Below are positions 53,185 through 62,905 of a stretch of DNA of 64,000 nucleotides, piece after piece. The stretch's first letter is position 1. Each line of letters starts with the position of its first letter. This DNA is from CAVYTF01 sp963708205 (GTDB lineage Bacteria > Bacteroidota > Bacteroidia > Chitinophagales > Chitinophagaceae). The translations under genes were made by a program, and so were the position numbers. Location: positions 744,001-808,000 of the forward strand of contig OY970196.1 in NCBI GenBank assembly GCA_963708205.1. The letters run 5' to 3'. The notes beneath the pieces are model-generated. The model ran no database searches, was not told where the DNA came from, and saw nothing but the letters and a program-made list of their open reading frames with translations.

Positions 53185-55809
53185 TTATTTTTCTGCATCT
53201 TCTTTTTCTTTAAGTCCTTTTACATAATCCAAAGCTTCCGCAACAACATCGCATAGAATGGTTATCAGTGCGCCATTCGGAGCGTTTTGATATGCCCAAA
53301 GAATGGCATCTTTTTCATTCAAAATTACTTTAACAGGAATGTCTGATGTTTTGCTTTCATTAATTCCTTCAACCAATAAGTTTACAATTTCATCTGCAGT
53401 TCTGCCGCGCAAATTTTTATCGCAACGGATAATTATCTCATCAAAACATCTTGCAGAAATTCTTCCAAGTTCACGTATGTCATCATCCCGTCTATCACCC
53501 GTGCCACTGATGATTCCAATTTTCGGAGAGCCATCCATTTTAGTTACAAAATCACAAAGCAATTGTACGCCGGCAGGATTGTGTGCAAAATCGAGAAGAA
53601 ATTTTAAATTTTTAAACTCAAATAAATTTAATCGTCCCGGTGTTTGCGCAGGTGAAGGAATAAATGTTGCAAGCCCTGAACGAATATCTTCAATAGAAAT
53701 ATCTTTGAATAAATAACTTGCGAGCACTGCAGGCAATGTGTTCATAATGTTGTGAACTGCTTTGCCATCATATGTTATAGGAATATCATTAACCTTGCAA
53801 ACGCGAATTTTCCATGTGCCTTTCAGGATAGAAATATAACCATTTTCAAAGACGCAGGCATATCCGCCTTTTCTGCAATGTTTTTTTATCCGTTCATTAT
53901 TTTCATCCATACTGAAATAAGCAACATTGCAATCCAGACCTTTGTGCATAGCATAAACAAGATCGTCTTCTGCATTTAAAATTGCAAAGCCATGTTTGAA
54001 AACAGTTTCGGGAAGAACGGCTTTTACACGAGCCATTTGTTCTATCGTTGTAATGCCACCAAGCCCAAGATGATCGACAGTAACATTTGTTACAACTGCA
54101 ACATCACAATTTGTAAAAGCTAAACCATTCTTTAATATGCCACCACGTGCGCATTCAAGCACAGCAAAATCAACCGTAGGATCGCGCAAAACAAATTGCG
54201 CACTTACCGGTCCGGTGCAATCACCTTTCATCAACATTTGATTTTGTATGTAAACGCCATCGCTTGTTGTGTAGCCAACTTTTTTTCCTGCTGTTTTGCA
54301 AATGTGTGCCGTTAATCTTGTCGTGGTGGTTTTTCCATTTGTGCCGGTAACAGCGATAATAGGAATTGTGCCTTGTGTGCCTTTTGGAAAAAGCATGTTG
54401 ATAACAGGCTCCGCAACGTTTCTTGCAAGACCTTCAGAAGGCTCAATGTGCATGCGGAAACCTGGTGCTGCATTCACTTCCAGCACAGCGCCGCCAACTT
54501 CTGAGATAGGAGAACGTAAATCTTTTGCCATAATATCAATGCCGCAAATATCAAGACCAACAATGCGCGCAATACGCTCTGCCATGATAATATTGTCTGG
54601 ATGAACTTCATCCGAAACATCTGTTGATGTGCCACCGGTTGAAAGATTCGCAGTTGGTTTCAATAAAACCAATTCACCTTTTGGAGGAACTGTTTCCAAT
54701 GTATAATTTTTTTCATCCAGCATTATTTGTGTGAAGTGATCGATAGTTATTTGTGTTAAAACTTTTTCATGACCATAACCACGACGTGGGTCTTTATTTG
54801 TTTCTTCAATCAAATATTTTATGTCGTGAATGCCATCGCCTTTTACTGCTGCAGGTGTGCGTAATGCTGCGCAAACAAATTTGTAATTGATAACCAACAC
54901 CCGAAAATCAACACCTGTTATATATTTTTCTACAATACTATTTCTTCCATATTTCTGCGCAGCTTCCAAAGCTTTTGTTGCCTGTTGCCAATTGATAATG
55001 TTTGTCGTATTTCCTTTTCCATGATTGCCGTCAATAGGTTTTATAACAAGTGGGTATCCAAATTTTTCAACAGCATTTTTTAACTCTTCTTCATTGCGCA
55101 CAACACTGCCGCGCGGAACAGGTATTTCTGCAGCGCTCAATAAATTTTTTGTTTCTTCTTTGTCTCCTGCAATATCAACTGCAATGTTGCTTGTGGTGCT
55201 TGCAATTGTAGCGCGAATTCTTTTTTGATGCACTCCATAACCAAGTTGCACAAGGCTTTGACGATTTAAGCGAATGAATGGAATGCCGCGTTTTGCAGCT
55301 TCTTCAACAATGCAACCGGTGGATGGGCCGAGCCTTGTATCTTCTCTTATTTCACGCAGCTCCTGAATGTCTGCAGCTATATCATATGTTATTCCATCTG
55401 CTAAAGCTTGTGCAATTTTCACTGAAGCTTTTGCTGCATACACGCCTGCATCTTCTTCAACATAATTAAAAACAACATGATATTCTGCTTCTTTTCCCGT
55501 GCCGCGAGTGCGTCCAAACCCACAATCCATTCCGGCAAGCGTTTGTATTTCTAAAGCAATGTGTTCTATCACATGTCCCATCCATGTGCCTTCTTTTACT
55601 CTGGTAAAAAAACCACCTTCTTTATTTTCACTACAGCGATGTTCGTACATTGACGGAAACATTTTTTCAAGCCTTTCTAAAAAGCCATCTATTTTATTTG
55701 TTGGCTTTTCCTCCATTTCTTCCAGATTTAATTTCATCTGAATTAAATGCGGTCGCCGCACGCTCCAGTAATTTGGGCCTCGTAAAATTTTTATTTCTTC
55801 AATTTTCAT
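53185..55809 (-). CDS. cphA: Cyanophycin synthetase
   Basis: Makes cyanophycin, a poly-Asp backbone with Arg side chains, from Asp, Arg and ATP. At 874 residues it is full length for CphA1. The order is: N-terminal domain (about 1-160, MKIEEIKILRGPNYWSVRRP), an ATP-grasp domain (about 210-480, VIKPIDGNHGKGNTTNIINW, LEVNAAPGFRMHIEPSEGLA) that adds Asp, and a Mur-ligase-like domain whose P-loop is GTNGKTTTTRL near 490. The latter continues with LECARGGILKNGLAFTNCDV and LDFAHNPAGVQLLCDFV and adds Arg. All three modules look intact. It diverges from a cyanophycinase gene across 143 bp, so synthesis and breakdown genes adjoin. Confidence 0.95.
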   Translation of the reverse strand: MKIEEIKILRGPNYWSVRRPHLIQMKLNLEEMEEKPTNKIDGFLERLEKMFPSMYEHRCSENKEGGFFTRVKEGTWMGHVIEHIALEIQTLAGMDCGFGRTRGTGKEAEYHVVFNYVEEDAGVYAAKASVKIAQALADGITYDIAADIQELREIREDTRLGPSTGCIVEEAAKRGIPFIRLNRQSLVQLGYGVHQKRIRATIASTTSNIAVDIAGDKEETKNLLSAAEIPVPRGSVVRNEEELKNAVEKFGYPLVIKPIDGNHGKGNTTNIINWQQATKALEAAQKYGRNSIVEKYITGVDFRVLVINYKFVCAALRTPAAVKGDGIHDIKYLIEETNKDPRRGYGHEKVLTQITIDHFTQIMLDEKNYTLETVPPKGELVLLKPTANLSTGGTSTDVSDEVHPDNIIMAERIARIVGLDICGIDIMAKDLRSPISEVGGAVLEVNAAPGFRMHIEPSEGLARNVAEPVINMLFPKGTQGTIPIIAVTGTNGKTTTTRLTAHICKTAGKKVGYTTSDGVYIQNQMLMKGDCTGPVSAQFVLRDPTVDFAVLECARGGILKNGLAFTNCDVAVVTNVTVDHLGLGGITTIEQMARVKAVLPETVFKHGFAILNAEDDLVYAMHKGLDCNVAYFSMDENNERIKKHCRKGGYACVFENGYISILKGTWKIRVCKVNDIPITYDGKAVHNIMNTLPAVLASYLFKDISIEDIRSGLATFIPSPAQTPGRLNLFEFKNLKFLLDFAHNPAGVQLLCDFVTKMDGSPKIGIISGTGDRRDDDIRELGRISARCFDEIIIRCDKNLRGRTADEIVNLLVEGINESKTSDIPVKVILNEKDAILWAYQNAPNGALITILCDVVAEALDYVKGLKEKEDAEK

Positions 55810-55920
55810 AAGTGGTTTTATTTTTTTGTGCTTGCTATTTTTTATTTATCAGTTATCCTCATTTTACTAACTGCGCTGAAAATATAAAACTTTATTCAAC
55901 TCTTAAAAAATTCAAAAGCT

Positions 55921-55928
55921 TATTTTTG
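55921..55928 (+). promoter_or_regulatory. Promoter box of the second cyanophycinase
   Basis: TATTTTTG, a perfect TAnnTTTG match, 24 bp before the ATG at 55953. It also supports that ATG over the long upstream extension of the frame. Confidence 0.5.
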
Positions 55929-55952
55929 CTTAACCAGATTTTTTATTCAAGC

Positions 55953-56849
55953 ATGACTATTCCCAAAGGAAAATTAATTGCAATTGGCGGAGCAGAAGAT
56001 AAAGGCACAGATGGTAATAAAAATGGTAATTACAGACTTGCTAATCTTAATTTTTTTGAGCTTGGTATTTTACGCAGGATCATTGAAGAATCAGGTGGCG
56101 AGGATAAAAAAATTGAAGTAATAACAACTGCTTCAGTAATTCCCTACGAAGTTGGAAATAATTATCTCGATGCTTTCGGTAAAATTGGTTGCACCAATAT
56201 TAATGTCTTGCACATTCGCACGCGGGAAGATGCGCAACGTAAAGAGTATTTTAAAAGAATAACAGAATGCGATGCTGTAATGTTCACCGGTGGCAATCAA
56301 ATGCGGCTTACTGCAACATTTGGCGGCACAGCTTTTTTAAAAAAAATATTTGAAAGATATGAGAATGATAATTTTTTAATTGCCGGAACTTCTGCAGGCG
56401 CAATGGCAATGAGCAACACAATGATCTATGAAGGACATGCGGAACATGCGCATTTAAAAGGTGAAGTAAAAATAACAACCGGTCTTGGTTTTATTGATGA
56501 TGTAATTATTGATTCTCACTTTGAAAAGCGTGGACGTTTTGTAAGGCTTGCGCAAAGTGTTGCTGCAAATCCTGTTTGCGTTGGAATAGGTTTGGGTGAA
56601 GATACCGGTATGTTAATTACACAGGGAAACAGGATGGAAGCAATTGGCAGCGGACTTGTAATAATTATTGACGGACAAGATATTTTGCACAGCAACATCG
56701 CTGATATTCCTGAAGGCAATCCGATAAGTGTTGAAAATTTGAAAGTGCATTTTTGTGCAAAGGGAAATGGATATATTTTAAATGAAAGAAAATTTGTTGA
56801 GTTGATGGGCAAAGAAACAACGCCAATAATGACGGATGACGTGTATTAA
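55953..56849 (+). CDS. cphB: Cyanophycinase (peptidase family S51), paralogue 2
   Basis: Degrades cyanophycin to beta-Asp-Arg. From ATG 55953 (MTIPKGKLIAIGGAEDKGTD) it has 298 residues; the open frame extends to 55812 but that part is Phe/Leu-rich and spans the promoter box. MFTGGNQMRLTATFGGTAFL, AGTSAGAMAMSNTMIYEG with Ser near 147, and DSHFEKRGRFVRLAQSV are the family motifs. It is divergent from cphA. It differs from the 19-kb paralogue by a shorter N-terminus and by HFEKRGR instead of HFVHRGR. Confidence 0.94.
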   Translation: MTIPKGKLIAIGGAEDKGTDGNKNGNYRLANLNFFELGILRRIIEESGGEDKKIEVITTASVIPYEVGNNYLDAFGKIGCTNINVLHIRTREDAQRKEYFKRITECDAVMFTGGNQMRLTATFGGTAFLKKIFERYENDNFLIAGTSAGAMAMSNTMIYEGHAEHAHLKGEVKITTGLGFIDDVIIDSHFEKRGRFVRLAQSVAANPVCVGIGLGEDTGMLITQGNRMEAIGSGLVIIIDGQDILHSNIADIPEGNPISVENLKVHFCAKGNGYILNERKFVELMGKETTPIMTDDVY

Positions 56850-56911
56850 TTTCTATTTCGTTTGATGGTTTATAAAATTCTTATCTTCAATTATTCATTT
56901 TAATTTTCTGC

Positions 56912-57595
56912 ATGTCTAATAAACTTATTTTGCTTGCGCTTTTCGTTGGTATTTTTATATTAATGTCTTTTGCTGCTGATAAAAACAAAATAAAGAAGGT
57001 TATTTTTTTTGGAGATTCTATCACTGAAATGGGTGTGCAACCTGATGGATATATTACAAAGATGCAAGCGCTTTTGCAAAAAGAAGGTGCTACAGATTAT
57101 AACTTAGTTGGGGCAGGAATTAGTGGAAATAAAATTTACGATCTCTATTTGCGCATTGACGAAGATGTAATAAGCAAATCGCCGGACATTGTTGTTATTT
57201 ATGAAGGTGTAAATGATGTGTGGCACAAAAGTCTTATGGGCACTGGAACTGACGCTGATAAGTATGAAAAATTTTATCGCGCTGTAATTAAAAAATTGCA
57301 GGCAAATAATATAAAGGTGATGCTTGTAACACCTTTATGCATTGGCGAACACAAAGATGAAACTAACCAGCAGGATGGTGATTTGAATAAATATTGTAAC
57401 ATAATTAAAAGCCTTGGTTCAGAATTAAAGTTACCTGTTTGTGATCTCCGCAGTTTTTTTATGAGTTATGAAACAAACAATAATCCGCAGAATGTTGATA
57501 AAGGAATTCTTACAAGAGATGGCGTGCATTTTAATGATAACGGTGCAGAGCAGGTTGCTGAACAAATTTGGAATGTTTTAAAAACGATTCAATAA
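56912..57595 (+). CDS. SGNH/GDSL hydrolase
   Basis: A 227-residue exported esterase or deacetylase-like protein. Signal peptide or anchor MSNKLILLALFVGIFILMSF. Block I has the nucleophile Ser in VIFFGDSITEMG, block III reads GVNDVW, and block V has Asp/His in TRDGVHFNDNG. The fold is that of platelet-activating-factor acetylhydrolase-like lipases. It follows cyanophycinase by 62 bp and may be read from the same promoter. Substrate unknown. Confidence 0.9.
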   Translation: MSNKLILLALFVGIFILMSFAADKNKIKKVIFFGDSITEMGVQPDGYITKMQALLQKEGATDYNLVGAGISGNKIYDLYLRIDEDVISKSPDIVVIYEGVNDVWHKSLMGTGTDADKYEKFYRAVIKKLQANNIKVMLVTPLCIGEHKDETNQQDGDLNKYCNIIKSLGSELKLPVCDLRSFFMSYETNNNPQNVDKGILTRDGVHFNDNGAEQVAEQIWNVLKTIQ

Positions 57596-57677
57596 ATTCA
57601 TTTGCTTAATGGATGCAATAATTTGAACGGTGCCAACGCCACTTAAGCTTAATAGAATATCTAAAGTTTGGCTCATA

Positions 57678-57712
57678 AAAAAAATCCCGCATTGAAATAC
57701 GGGATTCTAAAA
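57678..57712 (-). terminator. Rho-independent terminator after the Hsp20 gene
   Basis: AATCCCG (57683-57689) pairs with CGGGATT (57700-57706). On the minus strand the hairpin is followed by a long T-run, so it serves the minus-strand hsp20 gene. Confidence 0.75.
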
Positions 57713-57738
57713 CCAAAACCAACTGCTTATGAAAATTT

Positions 57739-58161
57739 TTATTGTATTGTAATTTCTTTCGGAGCAATTTTTACTTCTTCTTTTTTAGGAAGCAATAAGT
57801 GCAACACACCGTTTTCATATTTTGCTTTAATGTTGTCTGCATCAATTTTATCTTCAACAGTAAATGTGCGTTTAAAACTTTCTGCGCGAAACTCTCTCCG
57901 ATGTGTTTTGTAATCTTTGTTTTCATTTTCAGCTTTCTTTTCGTAGCTGATAGTTAATAAACCTTTTTCAAGATTTATTTTAAAATCTTCTTTGCTTAAA
58001 CCGGGAGCAGCTAACTCAACATGAAACGAGTCGTTGGTTTCATGAATATTTACCGGCGGAACACTGAGATTAAATTCTTTGTTCCAGGTTGCAGGAACAT
58101 TGCTGAAAAACTCATCAAAAATGTTGTTGAGATTTCTATAATTCTGTTTTACTATTGTCAT
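57739..58161 (-). CDS. Hsp20/alpha-crystallin small heat-shock protein
   Basis: ATP-independent holdase that prevents aggregation of unfolded proteins. It has 140 residues. The alpha-crystallin domain starts at about residue 35 (VPPVNIHETNDSFHVELAAP, GLSKEDFKINLEKGLLTISY), continues through REFRAESFKRTFTVEDKID and ends with NGVLHLLLPKKEE, close to the GVLxxxxPK signature. The N-terminus FDEFFSNVPATWNKEF is usual for Bacteroidota Hsp20. Monocistronic with its own terminator. Confidence 0.94.
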   Translation of the reverse strand: MTIVKQNYRNLNNIFDEFFSNVPATWNKEFNLSVPPVNIHETNDSFHVELAAPGLSKEDFKINLEKGLLTISYEKKAENENKDYKTHRREFRAESFKRTFTVEDKIDADNIKAKYENGVLHLLLPKKEEVKIAPKEITIQ

Positions 58162-58378
58162 AAAATTATTTTTTTAAGTGATAAATTTTAATTTCATAAT
58201 TATCATTCAAATGATATTCCAAATGAAAAATTTGATAGATGTGGAGTAAATTCGAACTATTTTTGCGCCATTCTGTCTAAAATATCTCTTTAACAAGACT
58301 TTATGTCTTCTTTTATACATCATTTTTTGATTTCAAGCTTTTTATTTAATTTTGAACTGTAAAAGAAAAAATCAAATA

Positions 58379-58801
58379 ATGTACGCGTATCCCAAAGAAA
58401 TAGTAATGCCGATGAAGGCTGAATTAACTGATAATGGATTTGAAGATCTTGCAACAATAAACGATGTGGAAGATGTACTAAATAAAGAAGGCACAACTTT
58501 GGTTATGGTAAATTCTGTGTGTGGATGTTCAGCAGGAAGCGCTCGCCCCGGAACTGTGATGGCTGTTTTAAATTCAGAAAAAAAACCTGATAATCTTGCC
58601 ACAGTTTTTGCAGGGTATGATTTGGATGCTGTAAAAAAAATTCGTGAGCGCCTGATGCCTTATCCGCCATCATCACCTGCCATTGCTTTATTTAAAAATG
58701 GAGAGTTAGTGCATATGATTGAGCGTCATCAAATAGAAGGAAGACCTGCGCATATAATTGCAAATAATCTTATTGCTGCTTTTGATGAATATTGCAGCTA
58801 A
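58379..58801 (+). CDS. BrxA/BrxB-family bacilliredoxin
   Basis: A thioredoxin-fold protein of 140 residues from ATG 58379 (MYAYPKEIVMPMKAELTDNG); the frame upstream to 58352 adds a short basic tail. The CGC active site is in VNSVCGCSAGSARPG. The family (YphP/YqiW) removes bacillithiol from, or reduces, mixed disulfides in Firmicutes. Many Bacteroidota carry it, and bacillithiol use there is an inference. The region before it (58162-58378) shows nothing clear. Confidence 0.9.
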   Translation: MYAYPKEIVMPMKAELTDNGFEDLATINDVEDVLNKEGTTLVMVNSVCGCSAGSARPGTVMAVLNSEKKPDNLATVFAGYDLDAVKKIRERLMPYPPSSPAIALFKNGELVHMIERHQIEGRPAHIIANNLIAAFDEYCS

Positions 58802-58851
58802 AATAACCGTCTAAGCTTTCAAGCTTTGTTTTTTGGATGGGTTAGTAAGTA

Positions 58852-58888
58852 AGAAAACCTCTTCGTTATCGGAGGGGTTTTTTTTTGA
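58852..58888 (+). terminator. Rho-independent terminator after the bacilliredoxin gene
   Basis: AAAACCTC pairs with GAGGGGTTTT (with a G-T pair or small bulge) around TTCGTTATCG, followed by a T-run. Confidence 0.7.
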
Positions 58889-58957
58889 ATTGATATTGAA
58901 AAGATAAATTCTTAAAATCTCAATATACAATTCTTAATTATCAATTACTTTGCATAC

Positions 58958-60250
58958 ATGTATCCCAACCTATACTTTTTTTTCAAAGATCTATTTAATG
59001 TTGATCTGCCGTTTTTAAAGATTGCCAATACATTTGGCTTTTGTGTTGCTATTTCGTTTTTAGGAGCCGCATACTTTCAATCAAAGGAGCTGAAACGCAA
59101 GCAGGCTCAGGGTTTATTTACTTACGAAACCCAAACAATAACTGTTGGTGAGCCAGCATCTTTCACAGAATTATTTATAAATTTTTTATTGGGTTTTGTT
59201 TTCGGTTATAAAATTCTTGGTGTGTTTTTTACTGCAGGCGCATTGAATGATGCACAGAGCTATATTTTTTCCGCGCAGGGAAATTGGCTTGCTGGTATTG
59301 CCCTGGGATTATTTTTTGCATATATAAAATGGCGCGAAAAAAACAAAACAAAACTTGCTGTTCCTAAAAAAGAAACGATACGCGTATATCCAAGTGATCG
59401 TGTTGGAGACTTTGTTATTATTGCTGCCGTATTTGGTTTTCTTGGCGCGAAAATTTTTGATAACCTTGAAAACTGGAATCGTTTTATACAAGATCCCATT
59501 GGCAATTTATTTTCTGCAAGTGGCTTAACTTTTTATGGAGGATTGATTGTTGCAACCATTGCGTTAGCAGTTTATTTCCGCAAACACCACATCAGCTTTA
59601 TTAATATGTGCGATGCTACTGCACCGAGTTTAATGTTTGCTTATGGTTTTGGAAGAATGGGTTGCCAGGTTGCCGGCGATGGTGATTGGGGTGTTATCAA
59701 TAGTGCTTATGTTTCTACCGGAACCGGAAAAGTAATAGAAGCAACACCACAGCAATTCAGTGACAGCATGCATCTCTATTCTAATTATTACAACATCAAT
59801 TTTGGCGGCATAGAAAAAGTGCAAACAGCACATTGCAAAGCCTTTGCAGGATTGCCCGATTGGTTCTTCGCTTATTCGTATCCGCATAATGTAAATCGCG
59901 ATGGCATACCACTTACTAATTGCACATGGAGTGATTACTGTAATCATTTGCCGCTGCCTGTTTTTCCAACGCCAGCTTATGAAATAATTGTGTGCCTGTT
60001 ATTATTTGGTATATTATGGGCATGTAGAAAAAAGATAAACATACCGGGAAGAATGTTTGCGGTTTATTTAATGATGAATGGAATGGAAAGATTTTTTATA
60101 GAGCATATCCGCGTAAATACACGCTATAGCATCTTTGGATTTTATCCTACACAAGCAGAAATAATTTCTACTTTATTATTTTTCAGTGGACTTATTTTAT
60201 ATTTTATTGCTCCGAAACTATTTCAAAAGAAGAAAGAAACAGTTACTTAA
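58958..60250 (+). CDS. lgt: Prolipoprotein diacylglyceryl transferase
   Basis: Attaches diacylglycerol to the lipobox Cys of prolipoproteins in the inner membrane. The 430-residue, multi-TM product has GLTFYGGLIVATIALAVYF (the periplasmic YGG region). The signature FAYGFGRMGCQVAGDGDWG matches the family's GRxGNxxNGE-type box in its Bacteroidota variant, and MERFFIEHIRVNTRY ends the conserved core. It is longer than the ~290 of E. coli because of an insertion at about 245-330. TTTGCATAC directly precedes the ATG, the same layout as lipB. Substrates include the lipoproteins found in this window. Confidence 0.9.
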   Translation: MYPNLYFFFKDLFNVDLPFLKIANTFGFCVAISFLGAAYFQSKELKRKQAQGLFTYETQTITVGEPASFTELFINFLLGFVFGYKILGVFFTAGALNDAQSYIFSAQGNWLAGIALGLFFAYIKWREKNKTKLAVPKKETIRVYPSDRVGDFVIIAAVFGFLGAKIFDNLENWNRFIQDPIGNLFSASGLTFYGGLIVATIALAVYFRKHHISFINMCDATAPSLMFAYGFGRMGCQVAGDGDWGVINSAYVSTGTGKVIEATPQQFSDSMHLYSNYYNINFGGIEKVQTAHCKAFAGLPDWFFAYSYPHNVNRDGIPLTNCTWSDYCNHLPLPVFPTPAYEIIVCLLLFGILWACRKKINIPGRMFAVYLMMNGMERFFIEHIRVNTRYSIFGFYPTQAEIISTLLFFSGLILYFIAPKLFQKKKETVT

Positions 60251-60413
60251 TTTTTTCATCATCCACATTTTCCTTTTATCAAGTGAATGGTATAAGCGGT
60301 TTCCACAAAAAAACAAAATCTTCCGCTTATCATTTTCGTAACTTTTAGTTTACAATAACGTTTCAAATTAGCATTACGAAACCAAACGTAGAATAATTTT
60401 AAACTTTGTAATT

Positions 60414-62888
60414 ATGAGATTCGCTAACTATTTTTTTCCAACCATTAGCTTCTTATTTTTTTCCTTTATTGTTCAGGCGCAGCAAAGCGGCAAGATCAAC
60501 GGCGCCATAAAATCTGCCGAAGGAAAACCAATTGAGGCCGCAACAGTTTCTTTATTAAAAAGTAAAGATTCTTCTTTAGTTAAAATTTCTATTTCAGATA
60601 AAGAAGGAATTTTTTCTTTTGAAAGAATAAAGAATGACAACTATATTTTGAAAGTGGAAGCAGTTGGCTTCAGCAATTATTATAGTAATGCTTTTGCAAT
60701 TTCTTCTGAAAAATCTTCCATAACAATTGATGACTTTAAGTTGGAAGCTGCATCAAAACAATTAAATAATGTCAGTGTTGTCTCTCATCGTCCGTTGATA
60801 GAAAATAAAATTGATAAAACGGTTGTGAATGTGGATGCTTCTCCAACAAATGGCGGACTTTCTGCTTTGGAAGTTTTAGAAAAATCACCCGGAGTTACGG
60901 TAGATAATGATGGCAATGTAAGTCTGAAAGGCAAGCAGGGCGTGATGATTTTGGTTGATGGTAAACAAACATATCTTAATGGTCAAGACCTTGCCAACTA
61001 CTTAAAAAATATGCCGGCAAATCAATTAGATCAAATTGAAATTATGACGCAACCTCCTGCAAAATACGATGCGGCAGGCAATGCAGGCATCATTAATTTA
61101 ATTACAAAGAAAAATAAAAGTAATGGTTTTAACGGCACTGTTAGTACCAGTGCTATCATCGCACAATATTTTAAAAATACAAACAGCTTAAACATTAATT
61201 GGCATAAAGGAAAGCTCAATTTATTTGGTCAATATGGTTATTCTTACTGGCAGGGCTTTAATAATATTTATATAGATAGAAGTCTTCGCGACACAATAAC
61301 ATTGCCCTTCAATAGGTATTCTGATCAACATACCTATGGAAAGTTTTTAGATAAATCAAATGAGTTTAAAGCTGGCTTCGATTTCTTTGCAAACAAAACT
61401 ACAACCTATAGTTTTTCAGTCAATGGCACAATAGATGAGCAAACATTTACTTCATCAGGTGTTGCAAATATTTATGATAGTTTGAAAAATTTCGTGCAAT
61501 ACAATGATGCCAGTTCACAAACAAAAACACCGTTAACGAATCTTGGTTTTGATTTCAATTATGATAAAAAATTAGATAGCTCAGGACAAGATTTAGCAAT
61601 TGATGCGGATTATCTTTTTTACAATACTCCCGGTGTTCAATACTCAGATAATTATCTTTATAATGCAGATAATTCTCCTTCTGAATTGCCTTATTTACTC
61701 AATGGCTATTTGCCTTCTCTAATAGATATTTTTAGTTTGAAAGCTGATTATAAAAAACCTTTAAAGCATGATGCAACATTTGAAGCAGGATTTAAAAGCA
61801 GTTATGTGCGCACCGATAACAATGCTGAATATTCATTGTATAACAATGGCAATGAAAAATGGGAACCGGATGATACATTAAGCAATCATTTTATTTATAA
61901 AGAAAATATCAATGCGGCTTATGTAAATTATCAAAAGAAAATAAAGAAGTTTGGAATGCAGCTTGGCTTGCGTGCTGAACAAACAATTGCAGAAGGAGAC
62001 CAGGTAACAAAAAATATTTCTTTCAATAAAAATTATATCCAGCTTTTTCCGACAGCTTATTTTACATACAATAAAAATGACAACAACACTTTTGAATTAT
62101 CTTATGGAAGAAGAATTGACAGACCTGATTATGCTAACTTAAATCCGTTTCAATTTCAACTTGACAGATATACTTATCAGCAAGGCAATCCAAACCTGCA
62201 GCCGCAATTTAGCAACAACGTAGAAGCAAGTTATAATTATAAAGGTCAATTAAACATCACCGCAAATTATACGCGCACAACAGGCATGATAAATGATGTG
62301 TTGCTTTCAATCAAGCAGCCCGGGGATTCAAATTATACTACTTATCAAACATCACAAAACATTGCTTCCAATACAAACATTGGATTAGCTGTAAATTTTA
62401 GTAAGCAAATAAAAAAATGGTGGACAGTAAATATTTATGGCAATGTTTTTAATAATGATTATAAAGGTGTAATTCAATATGAAAATATTCATGTAAACAT
62501 CACAGCCTTCAATGGAAATTTCAGCAGCCAGTTTAATTTTAATAAAGGATGGAGTGGCGAAATAAGCGGCTGGTACAATGGTAAAAATTTTGTGAGCAGT
62601 GCCATTCTTGCGCAACCCATGGGCATGTTTTCATTTGGCGGTGGAAAACAAATTTTAAAAGGAAAAGCATCGATTAAACTTAATATTCGTGATCCGTTTT
62701 ACCTCGCTCGTTTTGCTGGCAGCACTGATCTTCAGCAAGGCTTAACACAGATTCGAAGCAATTGGGATAACAGACGTGCCATCATTACTTTTACTTATAG
62801 ATTTGGAAGTAATAATGCGCACCAGGTGCAACATAATAATGCAGCAGAAGAAGAACAGAATCGTGTAAAAACAAACAGCCAGCAATAA
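60414..62888 (+). CDS. TonB-dependent receptor-like outer membrane protein (OMP_b-brl_3 type)
   Basis: An 824-residue outer-membrane beta-barrel protein. Signal peptide ends near FFSFIVQAQ. Residues about 25-110 form a carboxypeptidase-regulatory-like beta domain (GAIKSAEGKPIEAATVSLLK). The plug domain follows (VLEKSPGVTVDNDGNVSLKG, GKQTYLNGQDLANYLKNM, IEIMTQPPAKYDAAGNAGII). A large barrel region occupies the rest. GRRIDRPDYANLNPFQF and TYQQGNPNLQPQFSNNVE are typical of the Bacteroidota outer-membrane beta-barrel family 3. No TonB box is seen. No SusD partner is present, so it is probably not a polysaccharide-utilisation SusC. Ligand unknown. Confidence 0.88.
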   Translation: MRFANYFFPTISFLFFSFIVQAQQSGKINGAIKSAEGKPIEAATVSLLKSKDSSLVKISISDKEGIFSFERIKNDNYILKVEAVGFSNYYSNAFAISSEKSSITIDDFKLEAASKQLNNVSVVSHRPLIENKIDKTVVNVDASPTNGGLSALEVLEKSPGVTVDNDGNVSLKGKQGVMILVDGKQTYLNGQDLANYLKNMPANQLDQIEIMTQPPAKYDAAGNAGIINLITKKNKSNGFNGTVSTSAIIAQYFKNTNSLNINWHKGKLNLFGQYGYSYWQGFNNIYIDRSLRDTITLPFNRYSDQHTYGKFLDKSNEFKAGFDFFANKTTTYSFSVNGTIDEQTFTSSGVANIYDSLKNFVQYNDASSQTKTPLTNLGFDFNYDKKLDSSGQDLAIDADYLFYNTPGVQYSDNYLYNADNSPSELPYLLNGYLPSLIDIFSLKADYKKPLKHDATFEAGFKSSYVRTDNNAEYSLYNNGNEKWEPDDTLSNHFIYKENINAAYVNYQKKIKKFGMQLGLRAEQTIAEGDQVTKNISFNKNYIQLFPTAYFTYNKNDNNTFELSYGRRIDRPDYANLNPFQFQLDRYTYQQGNPNLQPQFSNNVEASYNYKGQLNITANYTRTTGMINDVLLSIKQPGDSNYTTYQTSQNIASNTNIGLAVNFSKQIKKWWTVNIYGNVFNNDYKGVIQYENIHVNITAFNGNFSSQFNFNKGWSGEISGWYNGKNFVSSAILAQPMGMFSFGGGKQILKGKASIKLNIRDPFYLARFAGSTDLQQGLTQIRSNWDNRRAIITFTYRFGSNNAHQVQHNNAAEEEQNRVKTNSQQ

Positions 62889-62905
62889 CTTTTTTTTCCT
62901 TGCCC

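Noticed and set aside
55812..55952. N-terminal extension (possible signal peptide) of cyanophycinase 2
   Set aside because: It spans a TATTTTTG promoter box and has no proper cleavage site; MTIPKGKLIAIGGAED is the normal start.
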